Assembly (NCBI GenBank): GCA_009602735.1
Contig: WELA01002483.1
Span: forward strand, 180,378 to 224,220
Length of the DNA: 43,843 nucleotides
Direction of reading: 5' to 3'
Source: Mesotaenium endlicherianum
Lineage: Eukaryota > Streptophyta > Zygnematophyceae > Zygnematales > Mesotaeniaceae
This document shows, in pieces, positions 23,467 through 36,065 of this stretch. The translations under genes and the position numbers were made by a program. Under the pieces are notes generated by a model, which did no database searches, had not been told where the DNA came from, and saw only the letters and a program-made list of their open reading frames with translations. The first letter of the stretch is position 1. Each line of letters begins with the position of its first letter.

Positions 23467-24719
23467 TTACGGCAGACACACATTGAGGCCGATGTACAGC
23501 GAGCCTGTCCGGCAGTTGACCCCGTTATTTAACGACCGAAAGAGTGCCACGTTGCGGTTGAACCTATGGTAAATGACGGAGGCACACGTGTCGCCCCTGT
23601 GGATTGTATAATACTTGCGGCATGTGGCGGCGCCTTGTTGGACAAACCCCCCCAGGCAGACCTGATGGCGGCAGCAGCAGAAAGGGCAGATGTCAGCGAC
23701 GGCATCAGGGTCTAAAGAGTCAGGACGTCCGTGCGCACGAAAAAAAATCTCGTCAAAATTTCATGCTTCATGCGTCCATAGCCCTGCTCCTGCGGTGCAT
23801 TTACCGGGTGCCAATCGGCTGTTCATTGATGAGCTCAGTGGAGCAAAAACACATGCCCTCTCCTGAGCCCCTCTCGAGGGTGGTCTCTAAGGGGCTCTCC
23901 AAACTGTCACAGGCGCGAGTTGTTAAATCAAAACGGAAAGACAAGATTGCAAGAGACCAATCTCCACGGGTCTTTGTCGTACGCGGCAACTACAAGGTGG
24001 AACTCCATCCCACATTGGTAGACCACTGTGGACTCCATAGTGCCCGAGGGGCATGTCACCGCTGCAAGTATGCAAAGCAGACGCGTTCAGTCCTTTCCGG
24101 ACACCCATATGCGCACACACGCTATGCCTCCACTCTCGAGTGCCAATAGCACAGCGACAGCATTCTGGGACAGGCATTTGTCGGACAGTGCAATTAGTGA
24201 CCCTGGGCCATAGCACGCAAGCATTTTCCGCCGGCACTGCGCAGGGAGGTCACCAGCCAGAGGACACCTGCTGGGCTACAGAAACCGCAGGGAGCAGCAC
24301 AGGAGCTTGTCAAGCTCAAGGTCTTTGAAGCGAGCGAGCTCTCGTCAGTCACCGCCGGCGTTGCAAACGAGTAGAGCGCAAGAGTCAGAACGCGTGTGGG
24401 CTGGAGAGTGCATGTATGTGCTTGCGGCGTGTGTGTCGACGTACCTGCTGGCCGGGCAGCGAGAGTCCCTTGGTGGGAATCAGATTGGAGCAGTAGATGC
24501 CGGGGTTTAAATAGTAGAATCGTGCAGGTCCCAGCCTGTACTGGGTCCAGATTGACTGACAGGTATCGCCGGCCTCCACTGCCATGTAGTCCACACACTC
24601 GGGAGCTTCCAACATCCTATCGCCAGCTTGCACACAGATCTGCAGTCACACATTGAGGGCAACACATAGAAACATTCAGCTCCAGTCGGCATACGCACAC
24701 CCATATATCACCCATACAG

Positions 24720-24772
<53 letters not shown>

Positions 24773-25847
24773 CTTGAACTAAAAGGAGCAGCTCCTTGGA
24801 ACTGGAGCAGCTAATGGCTTGGAGAAGCCGGCACATCGGCAGGTACCATGTCGTCACACACTGCAAGCAAAAGGAAGTGCTTACTGCACATCTCAACAAC
24901 CATGCCAGTGTTTAGGTCACTCGGGCCTCCTCCTGTTCAGCAGACAGTACAAATATATGTGTGCCTTTTCATGTCACAAGGTTCTTCTCTATGCCACATG
25001 TGTGTGTGTATCTGCATGCATATATCTTTGCGTGTGCTGCATGTAGTTTGGACACAAGTACACGCGTGTGCGCAAGGAATAAGCAGGGTACGAGGCAAGC
25101 TTGCTCTTCCAGCCACAGCATCCTTCTCGAAAGGTGCACTAGCACATCAGAAGTTACACTACGACCACGAGCAGCAGCAGTGCTTCTCACGACGTGCCGC
25201 ACTTCAGCGCAATCGTCTGCCCTCTGAAAGCTTCTCCGTCCCAGATGGGCTCGCCCCAGCAACAGAAGACCTCCAACAGAAGAAACCGCACGAGTTACCA
25301 CCAGAATGAGCTACCCTGGCCCTCAGAGAACATCATGGCAACGTGACAGAGAGACAGGTGCTTTCCAGCAGGAGCAGCTGTAATGTCGGGCAGCTAGCTC
25401 CAGCCACACAGAACATGAGGCGACAGGGCACTGACTTGGTTTCAGAGGAGGGGAGAGAGGGGCCAGCTGGCGGTGAAGAACACCTTGGGAGAGGGAGTGG
25501 AGCTGAGGGCGCTATGCAAAGGAAGGAGGGGCTCACCTGCTGCCCCGGTTGTAACTGCTGGCAGTTGAGGCCGGGATTCAGCTCCAAGAGCTCCACATTG
25601 TCAAACACCCCGGCGATTGACCGACACGTGTCGCCCTGCAAGCAACGCACACCACCCGCGATTTCGTAGGGCAAAGTCACACCCGGAGGGAGAAGGCACA
25701 GCCGCGGCCGCATAGCTTAGACGCGCCCATCACCAAATTGGCTCCGGACGGTACTTTCTGGAAGACCACATGCAGCTCGCCAGTGCGGGCTCATGCCTCT
25801 ACGGATTGCGAGCGCGCGTGCACATGCACACGCGCCCACGCGCGTGT

Positions 25848-25879
<32 letters not shown>

Positions 25880-27954
25880 ACCTCGTGGCACTGCATCTAG
25901 CTTGCCATGGAGCCTTGCTCTCTAAGTTTCATGATTCAAAGGCCAGGGTAGTGCTGAGCTCACAGGCGCAACGGAGTAGGTGACGCCGCAGCCCTCACTG
26001 TTGTTCCTGTAGACCACCGCCAGGACGACTCCTGGCGTCGGATGGGGCGTGCACCTCAGGTTCTGTCACAGAAGAATGGGAGAGCATGAAGCTGACTGAA
26101 ACCAGCTGTCCTTGTGCCTACGAGAGGAAGAGGCAAGCCTGCGCAATTGATAGCTTCTAGATCTGAATGCTCGTTAATCAGAACCACTGCAGTGCGGAGG
26201 CTCTGTTGCGAGTATGGGAACGTGAAAGTGCTGCGACAGCGTCAATCTCGCGGCAGAGACTGCAGTCCCCATCTGTTTGCAGATTGACAGAGATGGAGAG
26301 CATTATCCAGACGCAGACATCATTGAGCACCGAGAGAAACTGGTGGGCGGAGACAGAATGCGTGAGAACTGGACAGTCAGGCATACAGAGATGTGCGCCA
26401 AAAATCAGAGTCCCTGAACACACGTGCATGTGCAGCAGCCCCCACGTCTGCACAATGTCGGGGCGTCGCAGTCAAGCTTAGAGCGGCGGCGGAGTCTTCA
26501 GACACAGTGGTGCGACATGCCAGCTGGCAACGAGGGTGCGGCGGGGGTGGCACTCACGGGATTCAAGCTCAGGAGCTGGTCCAGGGTGATGCGGAACATG
26601 GTGTGGATGAGGTAGCACGTGTCGTTCTTCTGCACCTTGTAGGTGCCGCTGTCAACGTAGCCCGGGTCTGCAGGAGGCGGCACGCACACACACGCAAAAC
26701 GCACACACACGCACGCGCGCGTGCGCGCGCGCCCGTCTGGATGCTTGAGAACAAAGCGTCAGCAGGCGCATGCTCGTGCGCCACAACCCGGGCCACATGC
26801 AATGACATGCCGCATCGCAGCTCCAGCTTGCGCCCAGTCAGGCAGCACAGCAGGGGCACTTGCACGGCTTTTCCACTGTTGCGCATCTCACGAACAAACT
26901 CTCTGCTTCTCATTCTGCCCCCTTCGGGACGGGTCTCTGGCCAAGGGCACGACAAACACATGCACACAAGAAAGGCCAGAGATCGACGAACCGCTGCTCG
27001 CTGGCCCGCCTGCACCGCCTCGTGGCAGATGTACGCGATGAAGAACCCAAATCCGACCACGCCCCTAACGTCTTGTACTCCAGACAGAGGTCGGGTGGTG
27101 CGAGCGAGGGGTGGAGGGCCGCACTCACAGGTGGCACACGTCGGCTGCAGGTTCAAGAGCTGCGTAACAAAATACCCAAAGGGGCAGATGCACGTGTAGC
27201 TGCCCCGCCCGTCGTCAATGCACGTCCCCACCTTGCACGGGTTGAACGTCGAGAAGGTGCACGGCCGCGCTGCACATACCCGCCCACCACGTACGTGCCA
27301 GGTGGCAGCAACGGTTAGAGGGTCACATGTGACCAGAGAGCAGCATAAGCGATTGCTGGTGTCGGCGCGCCCAACGCTGAGGACCCTCAGTAGGCTCAGA
27401 CAGTGAATCAAACGTCAGACAAACAATACGCAGAGGCTGGATGATCACGTATAGCACGTTCACTCACATCTACACGCCGCACCAGGAGCCGATTGGCGGC
27501 GCTGGAGTCAGAGGTCAGCGGCGACACAAAGCGAGGGGTAACAGGGCAGGCCTGACTTCCCGTAAGGAGCACCGAAAAGTGCAATGGCAGGGGAACTGGC
27601 GCGTCAGACCACACCTTCCGGTGCAGGTACCAAGCATGGGGGGGCTTAACAAATTAAGCCGGGCCAAGCGACGTCAGGCCCCCAGCAGGTGAGGTCGCAC
27701 GCTTCACAGGGCTGACGTCAGCACAGCTTACCAGGAGCGCAGGACTGGGAGCCGTCGACGTTGCTGACGGCCACGAACTGGTCGGGGCACATGCACTCGT
27801 AGCTACTTCCCGCAGGAATGCAGGTCCCGCCCCCGCAGGGGTTGATGCCCCCGCACGGGCTGCTGGCTGCACACCACCAGAAGAATGGAGCAAATAGGAC
27901 CAGACATACGTATGTGGGCCTATATGTAAATGCGTGGTTTGATGTCGCGGGAGA

Positions 27955-28005
<51 letters not shown>

Positions 28006-31000
28006 TNGCGAGCACCGACCCGCGAGGACGGGGTAGGAGGCGGGCGTGGCGGCGACGCCACAGATGCCGGGGCCGCCCGCGATGGCCAGGCGCATGTACC
28101 CGCCCTCGCCCCAGCTGGCGCCCCACGAGTTGCGGATGATGAGGTAGGGGCGCGGCGTGTTGAGCACGTAGCCCACAAGCAGCACCGCGTGGTCCACCAT
28201 CTCGTCGGCATAGCACCCGGGGTCCGCAAACAGGCCCTGGCGGGAGACACCAAGGCGAGAGTGAGAGAGAGTGTGAGTGGTAAAGAGAGTGAACGGGAAG
28301 GGCGGGGGAGGGACAGACAGAGAGAGGCAGAGGGAGGTGGGATAGGGCGCAGACGACTCACTCCTTTGTAATTCACGAACGAGTCCTGGCTGCCTTCCAC
28401 GTGGACTACAACAGGCTGCCGCTGCACTGCCAGCAGGAGACCGAACCAGCCGTAGAAGTCGACCTGCTCCCACTGGGCAATCCCGTACTTGCCCAGCTTC
28501 TCCTGCAGGCACACGCAAGCTATCCAAGTGTGAACACCAAATGTTTAAGATCACTTTCATTGGGTTGGTAAGCTTCCCATAAGTGAAGACTTGCGTGCAG
28601 ACAGACATGCACATGCCATGAGTAGACACACGTACCGGGGCAGATGTGTACATTCACGCCAGAGCAGCACACAAGGATATAAAGAATAATGCAGTTATGC
28701 TCCGTTTGCAACTACTTATGTTTGTTCAAGTCATGCACTAAGTTTTAGGGGAGGTTTAATCACTGGCATTCAGATGTTTCAGGCGTTCAACAAAGCGACT
28801 CATGAAATCCACTCCAAATTTCAGTCAATAAATAAATGTGACTGAACGACTGTCGTGCATGCCATCACTTTCAGCTGTTACTTCACGCGTGTTGCTGTCG
28901 TAAATGCAGGCATTCAGTAATGCAGACGGTCCAGTCATGACTGCCTATACAACCAACGCAATTGTTCTACAATCGTTCATTCACTAACGCCAAACAGTCG
29001 GTTTCGACCACTCCTCCAGACCTGTCTCAGAAGTCCTTATTGTTCATCTCACGCCAACTTCTTCAAGCAGGCAAAGGCATAATTGCTCTCATCAAATTAG
29101 CACACACAGCTCAAAAAGATCAGAGCGACATCTATTTGCCTTTATTCACGGACATGCGAATGTATGTTACTCTACTCCACTGCAACCTATGTTTGCATCG
29201 GCATTGCTTTCAAAAGTTGCAACACACCGTTGCTGCATCTCCACGACATGCAAAGATATGTACGCATGCACACATAGACAGGCAGCCAGGCAAAAACTGC
29301 ATCCCAGAAACAAACTGCGAGACCACGCATATCACACGTCCTTCTTTCTCTTACTTTGTCGGCCGCACATTTGGACAGCTCGGTCCCCCGGTAGGGGTAG
29401 GCGGCGCTCGTGGTGAGGCCTTTCCCGCCCGCCGCATAATCAAACGCTTCGCCCGGCCACCCCCCCGCGCACGCGCCGCTGCCCGCCTGGCAGTCCAGCA
29501 CCTGCTGCTCGCTGGCCGACACCGCGCCCGCCCCCGGGTTGGTGATGGAGAACGCGCTCTCGATGGCGCCCACCGCCGCAAACGCCCAGCTGGCACCTGG
29601 CAGAGGTGGCATACCCAGCAAGCCAAGGTCAGCATGGTCCAGGCTGAGAAGACGGGGATGAAATAACGCCACACGAGATCACAGTGGCATTCTAGGACGC
29701 GGAGAAAGTCGGTCTAGTACACTGGCACCAGCCAGCTCCTGATGTTTGCCGCACGCGCGCAAACACGCATGCAGAGCGTATAGTATCTACATGTATATAA
29801 AAGTTGTAGAAAAATACATGGAGGGGCCACAAGAATTACACACACACAAACACACAGACACACACACACAGGCGTGCACGAGCAGTCAGGAGGCAAATGC
29901 ACTTCCGCTGATGGAGCACGGGCCAAGGATACGTGGAAGGCCTGATAAACGACACGTGGTTGCTGCTCTGATCGCAGAAGCATGAGGACCCGCCCAGCTT
30001 GAGGCCCCACCCGAGACCTCAGGCCCTCCGCCCGCCCCCCCCCCCAAGCCCAGCACGTCCCTACAGCAACAAAAGTAGCTCTCCTGAGCAAACCCTCCAA
30101 TCATGGTAGGTGCTCTGCGTCACACAGGTGTCGCATTTGTAGCGTGCCAGATACAGGAGCTCAGGCTCATGGCTCTGCAGTTTGGGCCAGGGGCCAATGA
30201 TCGGGAACTGGGCCAAGTCTGGGCCAGGGTGTGTGCGCAAGTTCCAGTGGGGGGCCTTACCGCAGCGCAGCTGGTCCTTGACGGGGGGCAGCACGGCCTT
30301 GCCCTTTGGCTGGCGCCAGTCCACGCTGCTCTGGATGCTCCAGTCCACACCGCTGCTGTTGGTGCCGCCCGAGAACCCGTAGCTGGCGTGGCGGAACCCC
30401 GGGTTGAAGTGGCGTGAGGGCGCAGCCTCTTCAGGAAACACGAGGCCTGTCACGTGCTGCAGCAGCGCGGGGGGGGCTTGCGGCGGAGGGGGGGCTGCAG
30501 GGCCACAAACAAGCAAAGACAAACAACCCAAGTACTATGTGTGTGTGTGTGTGTGATTATTGTACGAGGGAACCGGAGAGGCGGATGATAGGACGGCGCA
30601 AGAAGGAGCCGCGCCGCCCTTATCGGTGCAGGTGGTGCACACGCAAACGCTGCTCAAGATAAGAGCCCAAGGGAGGAGCGGATGTGAGACAAGAGGGTCC
30701 TCCCAGGAGGGTGGTCCTCCCACAGGAGCGCATCTTGATTGCCCCAACACCTGGCATCAAGCAGCGGAACCCCTAGAGCCCTCAACTCTCGCCATGTGGC
30801 AAAATTTACAGGGCTTCCCAGAGTGCAAGGTATCGATCCCTTCTGTGCCTTCATAAATTTGCGCAGAGGGGTGGCGCTGGCTGCTATGAATATCTGCTCT
30901 TTTGACCGGCTGCGCACTCGTTTCTCTCATGCCTAAGAATGATGCTGCGGTGGACGACTTCTTTCCTGCGACACCACCATCGCTCACCAAGCCGAGCTCA

Positions 31001-34000
31001 CAAACTGTGCAACATAGAGTGCGAGAAGCCGCGCCCAGAGCATGACCAAATATAAAGTGACACCCTCCTCTGTGCCTCCACTCAGAGGAAAGAAAACTGA
31101 TTTGGAGCAAGGGATTCCCCAGAAGCACAAGCCCACGAAGAAGTGCCCACCAGTAATTTCCATGCAGGAGTTGACTTGCGGTCCTATAGTGAAGCCGGCG
31201 AAGCAGAGGCAGGTGGGCGTGGTGCTGTTGAGGTAGCACTCGCCGCCCGACTGGTTCTCACTGCCCGTCCCGCAGATGGAGTAGGTGTCGGCCCCACAGA
31301 AGGCCGCGCACGCCGCCGTCGTGCGCTGGCGGGTGGCGGGGCACGAGCCGCGGTTTGTGAAGCAGTTGTCGGAAGCGCATGCGATGGACCCGTTAAGAAA
31401 CTCCACATGGGCGCTGCCTATCAGGTAGTTTTTGTCTGCGCGGACGACACCTGTCCGCGTCTGGAAGCGTGGGAACTCGCCCGTCAACTGGTTCGACGAG
31501 AAGTCCCTGACACACACAGGAGACACATGCGCGCACATGTGCACAGGCACACAGGGGACGCATCACACACAGAGACACAGACAATCCACATAAGGAACAC
31601 GTGGGCACACACAAGAACGCGTGTGAGCGATAACCACATCGACAAAGACAAGTCATGGCAAGCGTGCGAGTCCTCCTCTCTTCTGACAGTAGGATCAGGG
31701 CCATCGAGATGCACACGAGTGGACTGACCCTTCACAGAATGCAACCTCTTCCTTCAAGTACCGAAGCTCCTGAAGGTGGTGCCGTCCCACGCGAAGCCGA
31801 GCACGACCTTGCCGGAACAAGAGGAGAGGATCAGAGGGGCCAAACTCTGGCAGCGTCAGTCCCCTCCTTCCACCAGACCGGGAGTCAACAACACAGCCCA
31901 GACACCGATGCCTCGGTCCTAGCACACTTCTCACGGCAGCTCCGCAGCATGCAGCCACGCTGGCAAGCAGCAAGCCTTTAAGGGGGGGGGCTGAGCCCCC
32001 GGCACACGGTACCCGCTCCGCGCAAGGTGCGGCGAGAGACGGCCCAAAAAACAAAGCTGCATGACGGTGCCGTTCTACCAGCACCAGAGGCTTCAGAAAG
32101 CGTGTGCTCCTCGTGTTCCTCGTAAGGCAACACGCTGCCCAACTGGAAGATGTGACGGGAGGCAGGGTGCGGGCGGGGAATAGGCAGCTAGCTCGCTCAC
32201 TCACAGTAGTCTCAGGCGATCCAAGCTCCCCACGCAGAAAGGGAAGCTTCCATAAAACAGGTTTCCCTGCAGCTGCCTGCCCCCCCCCCCCGCCCCCCCC
32301 GCCAAACAAAACGCGCACACACACACACACAGACATATAACGTTACATCATGCTAGATGACAACGCCTCAGGTATAGAGGCAGCATCTAAAGAAGCAGTG
32401 GCGTACGCAGGATGTGCCCAGCACTGAACATCAGCAGAAGGAGAGGCCGCATGGAGGGGACCCTAGGAGATATTAAATAGCTGTGGACCCGGAACGGCAA
32501 CCCATGCGGACGTCCAGGTTCCAGGTGGGCAGTGGTGCCGCTTCTTACAGGCTGGTAATTCTGACGAGTTTGCACAGTTCAGTGCGGATGTGGCCGGTCA
32601 GCTGGTTCTTCTGCAGGTGCCTGCATCAAACACCCCCCCGCCCCCCACCCTCCCCAACAAAAAACCCAATGCCGGACATGTTCAGACCCCTTCTGCAGCC
32701 TTAGGACGCACTGGCTCTTGAATCTGACGCCTGACGCGCTGACCCAGCTCCGGAGCTTCAGCGGCGCCAATGCAAGCAAGCACTCTGGCCGCCTTTCCGG
32801 CGAGTAGGAGGCAAACAAGTAGCAGTCAGAAGAAGCAAGAGAGGACTGCGCCCAAACCCACACCCACATCCACCGTCTCCCCTCAGCTGCCGGCACCGCC
32901 TCTGAGTGAGCCCCTCCACTTCACCAAACCCCTAAACCCTCGACTCTACGACTGAAGGAGTAGGCCCATCTCCAGGGGCAGGCAGATGGGCCCGACGCGT
33001 GGCATTAATCCAGCCCCGGATTTCGCACATGGCAGGCACTTGAACATATTTGAAGCACGCACATGATGGGTTGTGAGATAGACAGAGCTGGTAGGTTCAG
33101 CCAGTGAGGGGTCTCGAGCGTCAGCTTCAAGACAGCCTAATGTGGTTGAAGAGGCTGCCACTTGGCCTTTGTCTCCAATTCTTGACAGTCAAACCCCCGG
33201 CGCAATCTAATGCGTAATGAATAAGCCTGTCGTGAAGAGCGTTGCACTTGCCCCTTCACCTCTTCATTGCCCCCGCGGGTGACGCAATAAGGCCCCTTAG
33301 CCAAGGGACGGGCGAAGATGAGAGCCGCGGCGGATAGACATATGGGGAGGAAGCACGCAAAAACCCTGGCGGGGTTTGGGCTTGGACGAAGGTGGAGAGG
33401 GAGAGGAGACACCTATCTCAGATGCACTCCAAGAAGGCACTCATTTTCTTGTCCCAGAAACTAATGAAGGGGCCGCAGGCTGGCCCCAAACTTACGCAGG
33501 GGAACAACTCGTCCAAGAAGTCACGACACTCGGTGCACACAAACATGTCCCAAACCCCCTTGCCGTACCTAGCGCCACCATATGCAAAAACACAACGTCG
33601 ACCGGAAGTCGCATGCGTTCAAAGGAGGAGGGGGGGTGAAAACCCTGCCATCCCTACAGTACAGTTCCTGGTGCTCTGGTGCACTTGACAGCGAGCCCGC
33701 CCACTTGGCCACTGCATGTGCAGAGAGGGGGAGGAAGAGTGCTGGGCCTCACAGCTGGGTGAGGTGGGTGAGGTTGCCCAGACACTCGGGGATGCCGCCT
33801 GTGAGCTGATTCTGCGCCAGCTCCCTGCCGCCCCCGCCCTCCCCACCCCGTTTGAAAATGCTGTCAGGATACCAGCTACTTCGAGCCCCTTTCAATATGA
33901 GGCTGCTATAGGCTTTTGAGGTCTCTGGCAGAGCGTACGAGTAAGAGTTGCTGGAAGTTGACTAAACACTGCCACACATCGCGCGTTGCACCAATCGTTC

Positions 34001-36065
34001 GGCAAGCTGAGCTAGTATACTCTCATCCTGCAAGTCTCCTCACACCCCTGTTGACGAGTCCGTTGGCAAGGGCACCTGAGAGCATCCTGGAGCGCTGATG
34101 CGGGCCATCTGTGGCTGTCAGTCCCTCGCACTGCGCATGCAGCCTCTCATGCTTGGAGCCCGGTCATACAGATGCACTCGGGGCCTCTATAAGATAGTTA
34201 TATGTTTTGTGTCTCAAGTTGGAGTGGGGGAATCTTAGACGACAGACTGCAAGTACTCAAGTACTCAGGGTCTCTTGTTGGGCAAGGTTTATGCGGTAGG
34301 AGCTGCTGGGCATTTACAGGGAGGTGAGTGCGCTGAGGCGGCATATTCCTGGGGGTATGCTTCCTCTCAGCTTCGCCTTGCTCAATTGCCTGCAAAACAC
34401 GCATGACCCCAAAGACACCAGGCCCCATCAGACGCCCCTCTCCCTAACAAATACGCATGTCAACACACGCTCAAGTGCTTGCAAACGGGCGCGCGCACAT
34501 ACGCGCCCACACAGATACACACAGACACACACACGCGCTACATCATTTGGATGCACACGCGTGGCCTTGACCAAGAAAGCCATGCGTGTGTTTGTAGGCA
34601 CAGACGCGCCTACACATGGTGCTTATGGTCTTGTATGTCCACAGTCTGGAGTGCCGCAACTTCTCGTGTGCGAGATACACCCCCTCTGGTCCACATTCAG
34701 AGCCCTTCTGCGAGCTACCCTACTGCACTAGAGAACAGGCTATGCTTCTTGCGTGGGCGGATACAGCCTCGATGAAATCATAGGGGAACTGTGAGGCAAG
34801 GAGTCATGTCAACGCAAAGCTCGAAATGTGAACAATCGAACAATGGCCTGCCTCGTGCGAGGCGCTCTGAGGCATAACATCTAGGGTTCACAGAAGATGT
34901 CCGACCCCCTCCTATGATGTGTGTGATGTTTTGCTTGAGAGGGAAGGGACAGCTCTAGGGAGAGGACTGCCAGTGAAAGTGACGGTTAGTCTCTGAGTGC
35001 GAAATGGGATGCAGCAGCATGTCCACCCCTCACGCTAAAGTGTTTAATGGTGAGTGTAAGCGGCACGTCCAAACTCACAGCAGCGTCAGGCTGCGCAGGA
35101 ACTCGATGGCGGGGGAGATGGTCCCGCGCAGTCCTTGGCCCACCACATCGCTGCCCCCAATGCATCGTGCACGCAGTGTCATCATTGAGTGAGAATGATT
35201 AAGAAATTTTGAGAAGGCATCAAGATTCAGGTGCAGGGGGCGTCAGACATGTCCAAGCACCAGATGCATGTTGCTGTCAGGTAAAGGAGTGGGAGAAAGC
35301 TCAGAAAGTTTGACGCTTCTTCGGGCACATGCCCACACATACATGGTGACAACATGACCGGCCTTGTTGCAGCGAACACCGGAGTACTTGCCGCAGTAAG
35401 CTCCCTTCCATGTGACAGTTGGCCCTGAGTTGTTGAAGTCATGCCGCAAGCGCTGTAGCGCAGCCACTGACATCCCAAGGAAAACAAATATTTCAGGCTC
35501 AGTTGTAGAAATGTATGGTATGCTTCTACATGATTTCAATACATATATATATACATATATACATATATATGTATATATGTATATAAATATATATTTATAA
35601 ATGCATACATTGACCTGATGCATGCCCACAAACACATGACTACCCTATGAAGCTGGAGAGCTAGGGGCTTCATGGCTAACTCTTCATTCAACAACAAGAT
35701 GGTGAAATATTCAACTCCCTCAAGTGTTCGGCTTCACAAGTGCACTTCTTTCACCTACTGAGAAACGAGGTCATTAAACACTGTCGCTAACGAATTAATT
35801 TCAGTACCTAGTCGCGACTTTTTCTTTCACAAAAGCACAATACAGCTGACTCGGGGACTGACAAACCTAAAAGCAGCTATTGCAGGGAGCTGCCAGTGTG
35901 AGTTTGCGGTTCCACCCAAAGTGACCGAACAATACTACTCAGAGGAAGTGGTGCTATCAAAGAGAGTGGGTCTGAAAACGCACGGTCGGTTTTGTGAAGC
36001 AAAACAGCAGAAGCATATGCCACGTGGAAAATTAGCAGAAGAACTGCTGAAAATGGTTGCACCAT
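23467..36065 (-). CDS. Secreted LRR / papain-like (Ser-for-Cys) / EGF / LysM protein, copy B (one frameshift)
   Basis: Tandem paralogue of the gene at 8607-20623. Exons: 36065-35984, 35466-35337, 35150-35079, 34389-34318, 33824-33753, 32620-32549, 32276-32205, 31506-31151, 30494-30261, 29596-29355, 28502-28362, 28236-28020, 27866-27732, 27269-27129, 26667-26558, 26063-25964, 25635-25537, 24639-24445, 23661-23467 (TAA). All have the same phases as copy A, and the same lengths except exons 9 (+9 nt), 19 (-15 nt) and 16 (100 instead of 99 nt). The N-terminus MVQPFSAVLLLIFHVAYASA is a signal peptide. The papain domain again has Ser for Cys (CGASWAF, residue 390), with His531 and Asn551. The extra base in exon 16, at a CCC run near 26040-26044, shifts the frame inside the first LysM and brings a TGA in the same exon. 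It is either a real lesion or an assembly error; every other exon is open. Expected length without the shift is about 911 residues. Confidence 0.8.
24723..24768. repeat. (GA)n microsatellite
   Basis: 46-bp GA run in the intron upstream of exon 18 of copy B. Confidence 0.95.
25333..25377 (-). other. Intronic segment conserved in both copies, possible alternative last exon
   Basis: Counterpart of 10534-10575. An acceptor-like ttacag is followed by CTGCTCCTGCTGG and 14 open codons ending in TGA. It is not part of the main model. Confidence 0.25.
25851..25879. repeat. (TG)n microsatellite
   Basis: TG run in the intron between exons 16 and 17 of copy B, preceded by alternating CG/CA words. Confidence 0.9.
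27959..28007. repeat. (GA)n microsatellite followed by an N
   Basis: About 42 bp of GA ends in a short G run and an ambiguous base at 28007, about 13 nt downstream (sense) of the exon 12 donor of copy B. The N marks an unresolved spot in the assembly. Confidence 0.9.
30539..30555. repeat. (TG)n microsatellite
   Basis: Short TG run in the intron upstream of exon 9 of copy B. Confidence 0.85.
32280..32300. repeat. C-rich homopolymer tract
   Basis: Two runs of C split by one G, directly upstream (sense) of the acceptor of exon 7 in copy B, followed at 32316-32331 by a CA run. Confidence 0.85.
35540..35600. repeat. AT-rich (TA)n tract
   Basis: About 60 bp of TA/TATA words with several interruptions, in intron 1 of copy B. 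Confidence 0.85.

Noticed and set aside
661-32331. CRISPR array or other prokaryotic repeat system among the many short repeats.
   Set aside because: The repeats are microsatellites inside spliceosomal introns of a eukaryote; no spaced direct-repeat array exists.
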